Source: an uncultured Alistipes sp.
GTDB lineage: Bacteria; Bacteroidota; Bacteroidia; Bacteroidales; Rikenellaceae
DNA: 6,238 nt
NCBI GenBank assembly: GCA_958449275.1
Contig: CAUDHE010000116.1
Span: 1-6,238 of the forward strand
Direction of reading: 5' to 3'
The notes below the pieces were generated by a model. That model was not told the DNA's origin. It saw nothing but the letters and a program-made list of their open reading frames with translations, and searched no databases. Below are positions 1 to 5,130 of the stretch, one piece after another (within the stretch, counting starts at the first letter, position 1; the number at the start of each line of letters is the position of its first letter). The translations under genes and the position numbers were made by a program.

Positions 1-26
1 CCGGGATTGTTTGATTAATATTAATT

Positions 27-47
27 TGTCCCGATTTTAACGGGACA
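27..47. other. Small inverted repeat upstream of the cluster
   Basis: Seven-base arms TGTCCCG and CGGGACA pair across a 7-nt loop (ATTTTAA). A 12-bp AT-rich palindrome, ATTAATATTAAT, lies just upstream at 14-25. The hairpin may be the end of a transcript coming from outside the window or a protein-binding site. No T-run follows it, so it is a poor intrinsic terminator. Only the pairing is seen; the role is a guess. Confidence 0.3.
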
Positions 48-124
48 CTAATGATGAAAAAAATATTTATTGATGATGCTATATCAAAATAATTTACACC
101 TAAAGCGACTTATTTATCAAAGTA

Positions 125-175
125 TTTGCTGTTGACATATTGTATTGTTATCTTGTTAAAAGAAACCTAATCTTG
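125..175 (+). promoter_or_regulatory. Candidate promoter of the lanthipeptide operon
   Basis: The Bacteroidetes promoter consensus is TTTG at -33 and TAnnTTTG at -7, separated by about 19-21 bp. Two imperfect candidates exist. One pairs TTTG (125-128) with TATCTTGT (149-156) over a 20-bp spacer. The other pairs ATTG (144-147) with TAATCTTG (168-175), also over 20 bp. Neither is a full match. The stretch also contains a direct repeat, ATCTTGTTA (150-158) and ATCTTGTAA (170-178), which could be an operator. The 192-nt AT-rich region before the first gene is where a promoter is expected, since the genes downstream are tightly packed. Confidence 0.35.
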
Positions 176-192
176 TAATTTATATTGGCATA

Positions 193-2358
193 ATGAAACC
201 GACGTTTACACCTTTCCCCGACTTTGTTTTCAGGACGCCATTATTTCCGCTGGATGCTCCGGCAGAAGATACGACCTTGAGTCCTGAATTTCGGGAAGCG
301 CTCTATTTAGCCTCGCCGGAGCTGTATGAAGGTTGTGTATCGAAAGACCGAAAAAAGCAGACTAAATTCGAACGTTCCGTTCTGAAATACCGGCACCGGG
401 CAATGACACGGTGTACTCCGTTCGGTTTATTCGCAGGATGCAGCACGGGAAAGATTGCGAACAGTACATTGATCGAATTACCGGCTACGACGGACAACAA
501 ACGCCGCACCCGGTTGGACATGCAATATCTGTGTGCTCTGATTCAGGAGATCGAGCGTGACCCCAACGTGCGGGAGCAACTCGTATATTACCCGAATGAC
601 AGCCTTTATGAAATCGGCGGAAAGTATCGCTATGTCGAATATCACTATAAGAAATCGCAGCGCCAGCATACGGTTGCTTCGTTGGAAATCGACGAAGCGC
701 TGGCCACGCTCCTGAACACGGCGGCAGACGGAGCAACAATCGAACAACTGGTGCAAGCACTCGTCGATGACGAGATAACCACGGAGCAAGCGCATGAATA
801 TGTCATCGAGACTATCGCCTCGCAAGTGCTGAAAAGCGAACTCGATCCATGTGTCGTCGGTGAAGACGTACTCGATACGCTTATCGATAAACTCTCCCGC
901 CTGCAAAATGTTCCGCTCCTGCAACCGCTCCGACAAATCCAGGAGCTTCTGAACCGAATCGACGCACAACCGATAGGTACGACACTGCCGTTATATGATG
1001 AAATTTTATCGATCGTAAAAAATATCGGCGTAGGCTACGAGCCGAAATATCTGTTTCAGACGGATATGTTCAAACCGGTGCATCGGGCACAGGTGGATGA
1101 AAAAACCGTATCCCGAATCGTTCGTTTGATCGACTTTCTGGCGAAGATTACACCACCGAACGAACATCCCACGCTGCAAAATTTTATTCAGGCATTCCAA
1201 AGCCGGTACGAAGAGGCCGAAGTTCCGTTGGCTGTGGCATTGGACGGGGAGTTGGGATTGGGTTATCCGGTTTCATCGGGTAGCGGCGACGTCAATCCTC
1301 TGATTAACGATTTAGTATTTCCCGGTCGTTATTCAAATACTGTAACTGTTACCCAAACTCCCGCCGACCGCATTCTATTCGAAAAATATATCGAAAATGC
1401 CCGCAAAGAAGGCCACGTCGTATTGCTGGAGGACAAGGATTTCGAGAAACTGGACTACAAACATCAGTTTCCCGATACGATTGCCGTTATGTGCAGCCTG
1501 CTCGATAACGATCTAATCAACATAAAATCGGTCGGCGGAGTATGTGCGGCCAACCTTTTGGGGCGCTTCTGCCATATCGACGAGAGTATTATGGCTCTGG
1601 TCAAAGAAATCGCCGATTTCGAACAGAGGCAAACTCCGGACGTTATCTTCGCCGAAATATCGCATCTTCCCGAATCACGCATCGGAAATATCGCCTCGCG
1701 CCCGGTATTTAGGGAACATACGCTGCATTATCTGTCGAATTACGAACACGACGGAACGGATATTCCCATATCGGACTTGATGCTTTCCATTCGGCAGGGA
1801 CGTCTGTTTCTTCGTTCCAAAAAATACGACAAAGAGGTCGTTCCCCGCTTAACGTGTGCCCATAACTATTCGATGAGTCCCATTCCGATTTACCGTTTCC
1901 TCTGCGATCTTCAACACCAACGGATAACCGGCGGATTGAGTTGCGGTTGGTCGGGACTTTTGGCCACTTATGATTATCTTCCTCGGATTCAATACAAGAA
2001 CATTATTCTTTCGAGAGAACTGTGGAGAATCAAACAGGAAGAGGTCGAAGGGATGGACAAATTATCCGATTCGGAACTTTCCGTCCGCTTCAGGGAACTT
2101 TTACAGAAACGACAAATGCCGACGGAAGTCGTCATTCCCGACAGCGACAACGAACTCTATTTGAATTTGGAAGATACACAATGCCAACGACTGCTTCTGG
2201 AAGAGATCGCCAAACGCAAACAGATCGTATTGGAAGAATTTCTGTTTCGTAACGACTCCGGTATTGTCCGCCGGGGAAAAGACCGATTTACGAACGAGGT
2301 GATTTTCGCCTTTCATAAAAACGAGCAACATGATACAGAGAAAGTTCATACCCGGTAG
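193..2358 (+). CDS. lanB: Lantibiotic dehydratase, N-terminal (glutamylation) half of a split LanB
   Basis: A 721-residue protein matching the N-terminal LanB domain (Lant_dehydr_N type). In the NisB family this part transfers glutamate from glutamyl-tRNA(Glu) to Ser/Thr of the precursor in the cytoplasm. Visible hallmarks in order: FRTPLFPLD at 13-21, LASPELY at 39-45, the tRNA-binding-type block TRCTPFGLFAG at 72-82, RTRLD at 105-109, LGRFCH at 456-461, HLPESRIGN at 491-499, YRFLCDLQ at 567-574 and LPRIQYKN at 596-603. Full-length LanB proteins are about 1000 residues. Here the C-terminal elimination domain is absent and is encoded by the next gene. The ATG at 193 places FRTP about 13 residues in, as in the family; no Shine-Dalgarno precedes it, which is normal for Bacteroidetes. 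The 3' end overlaps the next gene by 29 nt, so the two are probably translationally coupled. No missing motif or frame break was noticed. Confidence 0.93.
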   Translation: MKPTFTPFPDFVFRTPLFPLDAPAEDTTLSPEFREALYLASPELYEGCVSKDRKKQTKFERSVLKYRHRAMTRCTPFGLFAGCSTGKIANSTLIELPATTDNKRRTRLDMQYLCALIQEIERDPNVREQLVYYPNDSLYEIGGKYRYVEYHYKKSQRQHTVASLEIDEALATLLNTAADGATIEQLVQALVDDEITTEQAHEYVIETIASQVLKSELDPCVVGEDVLDTLIDKLSRLQNVPLLQPLRQIQELLNRIDAQPIGTTLPLYDEILSIVKNIGVGYEPKYLFQTDMFKPVHRAQVDEKTVSRIVRLIDFLAKITPPNEHPTLQNFIQAFQSRYEEAEVPLAVALDGELGLGYPVSSGSGDVNPLINDLVFPGRYSNTVTVTQTPADRILFEKYIENARKEGHVVLLEDKDFEKLDYKHQFPDTIAVMCSLLDNDLINIKSVGGVCAANLLGRFCHIDESIMALVKEIADFEQRQTPDVIFAEISHLPESRIGNIASRPVFREHTLHYLSNYEHDGTDIPISDLMLSIRQGRLFLRSKKYDKEVVPRLTCAHNYSMSPIPIYRFLCDLQHQRITGGLSCGWSGLLATYDYLPRIQYKNIILSRELWRIKQEEVEGMDKLSDSELSVRFRELLQKRQMPTEVVIPDSDNELYLNLEDTQCQRLLLEEIAKRKQIVLEEFLFRNDSGIVRRGKDRFTNEVIFAFHKNEQHDTEKVHTR

Positions 2359-3223
2359 CCAATGGCTATACTTCAAAATATACACAGGTGTCAAAACAGC
2401 CGATGAGGTTTTGGCGCATACCATACGGCCATTCCTTCGGGAACTGTACGCAGAGCGATGGATCGACGGCAGCTTCTTTATTCGTTATAACGACCCGGAT
2501 TTTCATATCCGCCTGCGGCTCCACATCGACCAATTCGAGAACTACGCCCCTATCTTCCGGCGTTTCGAAGTGTCGTTTCAGCCTTTGGTGGAAAACGGGG
2601 CTGTTATAAGGGTTTTATGCGATACTTACGTCCGTGAAATCGAACGATACGGGGCAGATACTATGGAGCCGGTCGAACGATTGTTCGGAATAGACAGCGG
2701 TGCGATTCTGGAATTACTCGAAAAGATTGAGGAATTACCTACGGACACGAGGGAAACGACCCGCTGGCAGTTGGCACTGGCATTACTGGATGATACGATG
2801 ACCTCCTTCGGAAAAACACCGGACGAGAAGAAAGCACTGTTTTCCCGGATGGCCGAGAATTTCAAGAAGGAGTTCGGATTCACCTCGCATTCGTTCACGA
2901 AACAGATCAATGATAAGTACCGCCGTTATCGAGCGGACATCGAAAAAGCGTTGTCCGACCGCGAGATGTTTACGGATTACGAAGCCATATTACAACCTCG
3001 CAAGTCGGAAATCGGGAAAGTCGCTGCGGAAATTTCCCGAATCCAATCCTCCGGCCTGGCGGCACCTACGATCGACGAGTTGCTGGGCAGCATTTCGCAC
3101 ATGACGATGAACCGTTGGTTCCGTACCAATAACCGGCAGTTCGAATTGGTTATTTATGATTTTTTAACCAAATATTTCGAGTCAGCGATCGCACGGACAA
3201 AGCGGCTTGCGGAAAAACAATGA
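2330..3223 (+). CDS. Thiopeptide-type biosynthesis protein (SpaB_C), C-terminal elimination half of split LanB
   Basis: A 297-residue protein of the SpaB_C / lantibiotic dehydratase C-terminal family. In NisB this domain removes the glutamyl group from Ser/Thr to leave dehydroalanine or dehydrobutyrine. The family start KFIPGSQWLYFKIYTG is at residues 5-20. Residues matching those important for elimination in NisB are present: HIRLR at 59-63 (R61, R63; compare R784 and R786), E103 and R106 in REIERYG (compare E823 and R826), and H257 in HMTMNR with E272 (compare H961 and E975). The domain therefore looks catalytically complete. It starts inside the 3' end of the preceding dehydratase gene (29-nt overlap, different frame). 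A split LanB of this kind is known in Bacteroidetes, for example in the pinensin cluster of Chitinophaga. It is expected to act with the upstream protein as a two-part dehydratase. The NisB residue pairing is from memory, not from an alignment run here. Confidence 0.92.
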   Translation: MIQRKFIPGSQWLYFKIYTGVKTADEVLAHTIRPFLRELYAERWIDGSFFIRYNDPDFHIRLRLHIDQFENYAPIFRRFEVSFQPLVENGAVIRVLCDTYVREIERYGADTMEPVERLFGIDSGAILELLEKIEELPTDTRETTRWQLALALLDDTMTSFGKTPDEKKALFSRMAENFKKEFGFTSHSFTKQINDKYRRYRADIEKALSDREMFTDYEAILQPRKSEIGKVAAEISRIQSSGLAAPTIDELLGSISHMTMNRWFRTNNRQFELVIYDFLTKYFESAIARTKRLAEKQ

Positions 3224-3246
3224 AAGTATTCATCCCTATTCGGTAA
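3220..3246 (+). other. Eight-codon mini-ORF bridging the dehydratase and cyclase genes
   Basis: An ATG at 3220 overlaps the TGA stop of the preceding gene (ATGA). It opens an eight-codon frame reading MKVFIPIR, ending with TAA two bases before the ATG of the cyclase. Such a chain of stop/start contacts could carry ribosomes from one gene to the next in the absence of a ribosome binding site. It may equally be chance, since short frames are common. I do not propose that the octapeptide has a function. Confidence 0.25.
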
Positions 3247-3248
3247 AA

Positions 3249-4442
3249 ATGAAAACGAGAATCGAACATAAAATCCATGAAATAGCCGATGTGCTGTTTC
3301 GGGATATGAAAGACGGTAAACTCGACAACGAAGGTGTCGGGTTGCTGGCCGGACAGACCGGCATCATTATCTTCTGCAAACACTATCTGCAAGTATTTCC
3401 CAATTCGGAGCAAGAGGAAATTTTAGAGGGCTTCCTCGAAACGTATTTCGATAAATTAACCTCCGAAATAGGATTATTGACATACTGCGGCGGATTTACC
3501 GGCGCTTTGGAGGGTTTGAAATACCTGAACCGCGAGCGGTTGTTGGAGATCGACTATTCCGATGTAGAGAAAAACTACCGGGAATTGCTGCAAACATTCG
3601 CGATAAACAGTATTCTAAACGGGAATTACGACTACCTGCATGGTGGACTGGGCGTTGTCAAATATTATTGCGACGACGCAGAGTTTGTAAACCGGGCATT
3701 AGAGGCATTGGAGCAAACCGCTGAAAAAGGAGATAGAATCTACAAATGGAAATCTTCGCTGGGACAGGACAAAGGCATAGGATACAATATCTGCCTGTCA
3801 CACGGGATGTCGAGTATAGTATCCGTATTGAGCTTGTTGGAAAGCGAAGGAATCAATCGGGAAAGACGAGACCGAATCATCAGGCATACTTGTAATTATA
3901 TTCTGTCCCAAGAGATAGATCATGTTAAATACGGTGCTTTCTTTCCGAGCCAATCTTTGGAGAATAATCCTGGTGACGATAATCATTATAGCCGTTTGGC
4001 TTGGTGCTATGGCGATTTAGGTGTAGCGACATCGTTGTGGCAGGCAGGAAAAGCGTTGCATAACCGGGAATGGCAGGAAAAAGCATTGGAGGTGCTGCGG
4101 TTTTCGACTTCGCGCAGGGATTTCCGAAATGCCGGTGTTATCGATGCCGGTTTATGTCACGGAGCAGCCAGTGTATGTATGATGTTCCATTATGCGTACC
4201 GACAAACCGGAGAAAAGCTGTTCGAGGAAGTTCGCGATTATTGGTTCGATGTGACGTTAAATATAGGCAGTAGAAAAGAAGGATTGGCTGGATATAGCGC
4301 ATGGCATATGGCTGAATATGGAGGTTGGGTAAAAGAATATGGACTTTTAGAAGGTATTTCCGGAATTGGCTTGTTATTGTTATCTCTATGTATATCCGAT
4401 TTTCGGAATGCGCAATGGATGAAGTTTTTTTTATTAAACTAA
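3249..4442 (+). CDS. lanC: Lanthionine synthetase C family protein (LanC cyclase)
   Basis: A 397-residue zinc enzyme that adds Cys thiols to Dha/Dhb residues to close (methyl)lanthionine rings. All active-site signatures are visible: H185 in LSHGMS (general acid/base His in NisC), C253 in AWCYGDLG, and C303-H304 in LCHGAAS; C253, C303 and H304 are the zinc ligands. Glycine-rich helix-turn motifs typical of the LanC toroid occur at GLLAGQTG (31-38), LHGGLG (130-135) and GLLEGISGIG (365-374). The C-terminus WMKFFLLN resembles the usual family ending. Length is normal for LanC. The frame extends upstream to a TTG at 3207, which would add 14 residues and overlap the previous gene; I prefer the ATG at 3249 because its product begins like other LanC proteins and starts 25 nt after the preceding stop. 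The 3' third is more AT-rich than the upstream genes. Confidence 0.95.
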   Translation: MKTRIEHKIHEIADVLFRDMKDGKLDNEGVGLLAGQTGIIIFCKHYLQVFPNSEQEEILEGFLETYFDKLTSEIGLLTYCGGFTGALEGLKYLNRERLLEIDYSDVEKNYRELLQTFAINSILNGNYDYLHGGLGVVKYYCDDAEFVNRALEALEQTAEKGDRIYKWKSSLGQDKGIGYNICLSHGMSSIVSVLSLLESEGINRERRDRIIRHTCNYILSQEIDHVKYGAFFPSQSLENNPGDDNHYSRLAWCYGDLGVATSLWQAGKALHNREWQEKALEVLRFSTSRRDFRNAGVIDAGLCHGAASVCMMFHYAYRQTGEKLFEEVRDYWFDVTLNIGSRKEGLAGYSAWHMAEYGGWVKEYGLLEGISGIGLLLLSLCISDFRNAQWMKFFLLN

Positions 4443-4741
4443 TAAAACTATAAGAAGAGAAATTATCGGCTTATTATTTAGCCTGCTATGCATCACGGCA
4501 TGGGGGCAGCAGATCGCTCGCTTTACAGACGACGTCCCTTATCGTATTCATAGACTTCGAAAGTTTGAAATGGCTCGACGGCTACCGAAATATAGTATTC
4601 GAATTTCCGGCATTGCCAATATTGAGTCTGCTCCACAGCCATTGGCTCAATATCTTCGACGGGATATATTATATCCGCGACATCGAGTGTATGCAATTGA
4701 ATAACAAAACAGAGGATCCCGAAAATCTGAAAACAGAGTAG
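4438..4741 (+). pseudogene. Possible frameshifted remnant of a secreted-protein gene
   Basis: The 319 nt between the cyclase and precursor genes contain no intact gene. Two overlapping + frames are open without an ATG start. The frame through 4438-4704 begins with a signal-peptide-like stretch, IIGLLFSLLCITAWGQQ (basic residues, hydrophobic core, possible cleavage near Gly-Gln). The next frame over, readable from about 4541 to its TAG at 4739-4741, gives a protein-like tail with motifs WLDGYRNIVFEFPALP and NIFDGIYYIRDIE, and codon use like the neighbouring genes. One base skipped around 4541-4560 would join them. A start could be the ATG at 4415 inside the cyclase gene, but this needs a second shift at the AAAA run (4444-4447). 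I read this as a decayed or mis-sequenced gene of about 95-110 codons. I do not recognise the family. No clear promoter was seen here. Confidence 0.4.
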
Positions 4742-4761
4742 GGGAAATAAAAAAATGTGCT

Positions 4762-5043
4762 ATGAAAAAATTACGGTTAAAAAAGGAAATTATCCAGAAT
4801 TTGGATATGCTTAAGATTCGTGGCGGTGATAATACTGCAACTTGTACCGTAATAGGTGATTCCGGTGGAACGAATTGCGGAAGTTGTACGACTTGTCCTA
4901 CGAGGCAAATAGTCTGTCCCACAAGACAAGAGGACTGTCCCACCAAAGTAAATTGTCAAACCAAACTGTTGGCCACATGCCAATGTGATATGGAATCAGT
5001 AAATAAGAAATGTGATGGCGTAGTAATTGAGCCAAGTTGGTAG
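4762..5043 (+). CDS. lanA: Class I lanthipeptide precursor with GG leader and Cys-rich core
   Basis: A 93-residue peptide that is the expected substrate of LanB, LanC and LanT. Residues 1-22 form the leader: it begins MKKLRLKKEII, the Bacteroidetes-type leader motif (LxLxKExI), and ends RGG, a double-glycine site for a C39 peptidase. Hydrophobic residues sit at -4 (Ile), -7 (Met) and -12 (Ile) relative to the cut, as in GG leaders. The 71-residue core (23-93) has ten Cys (28, 39, 42, 45, 52, 59, 65, 73, 75, 84), eleven Thr and four Ser. That is enough hydroxyl residues to pair with every Cys. Residues 45-65 form an imperfect tandem repeat of CPTRQ units. The core is much longer than the 20-40 residues usual for lanthipeptides. 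The ATG at 4762 is required for the leader motif; an earlier ATG at 4755 is out of frame and gives a 19-codon dead end. No other precursor gene is visible in the window. Confidence 0.92.
   Translation: MKKLRLKKEIIQNLDMLKIRGGDNTATCTVIGDSGGTNCGSCTTCPTRQIVCPTRQEDCPTKVNCQTKLLATCQCDMESVNKKCDGVVIEPSW
4894..4953 (+). repeat. Imperfect tandem repeat encoding CPT units in the precursor core
   Basis: Three consecutive units begin with TGT at 4894, 4915 and 4936: 21, 21 and 18 nt, coding for CPTRQIV, CPTRQED and CPTKVN. A weaker fourth unit (CQTK) follows at 4954. The first two share CPTRQ but use partly different codons (CCT ACG AGG against CCC ACA AGA). The amino acids are therefore better conserved than the DNA, which points to selection on the peptide rather than a very recent duplication. 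Confidence 0.8.
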
Positions 5044-5073
5044 TCTGTATTATTCTTTCATTAGAGAAATGTT

Positions 5074-5111
5074 AATTTGATTTAGGGGATATTTATCCCC
5101 TAAATCAAATT
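5074..5111. terminator. Perfect 38-nt palindrome, probable transcript-end or processing hairpin
   Basis: Two 18-base arms (the left starting AATTTGATTT, with GGGG near the centre) are exact reverse complements around a central TT. RNA from either strand could form a stem of about 17 bp closed by a four-base loop. It lies 30 nt after the precursor stop and 19 nt before the transporter start. No pure U-tract follows the stem directly; the sequence after it is CGCACAATTTTC. It may be an attenuator that keeps precursor mRNA abundant relative to transporter mRNA, or an mRNA-stabilising or processing hairpin. The structure is seen; its role is inferred. Confidence 0.65.
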
Positions 5112-5130
5112 CGCACAATTTTCTACATCA

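Noticed and set aside
51..92. Thirteen-codon ORF (MMKKIFIDDAISK) in the upstream region
   Set aside because: Too short and AT-rich to support; no regulatory codon run or attenuator structure follows it.
478..969. Minus-strand open frame of 163 codons inside the dehydratase gene
   Set aside because: Lies fully within a gene with clear family motifs on the other strand; no recognisable protein features.
4425..4433. T-run forming a T TTT TTA slippery heptamer near the cyclase stop, suggesting programmed -1 frameshifting
   Set aside because: A -1 shift would only replace the last residues with FIKLIKL before a stop; the unshifted C-terminus already matches the LanC family ending and no stimulatory hairpin was seen.
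4755..4814. Nineteen-codon ORF starting at the ATG 7 nt before the precursor start, preceded by GGGG
   Set aside because: Out of frame with the precursor and without features; the GGGG resembles a Shine-Dalgarno, but the other genes here do not use one.
4647..4946. Minus-strand open frame of 99 codons across the precursor start
   Set aside because: It is the complement of the precursor gene; its VGQ repeats are only the antisense reading of the CPT repeat.
4894..4959. CPT tandem repeat as a CRISPR or minisatellite element
   Set aside because: The units are in-frame, adjacent without spacers, and conserved at the amino-acid rather than the DNA level.
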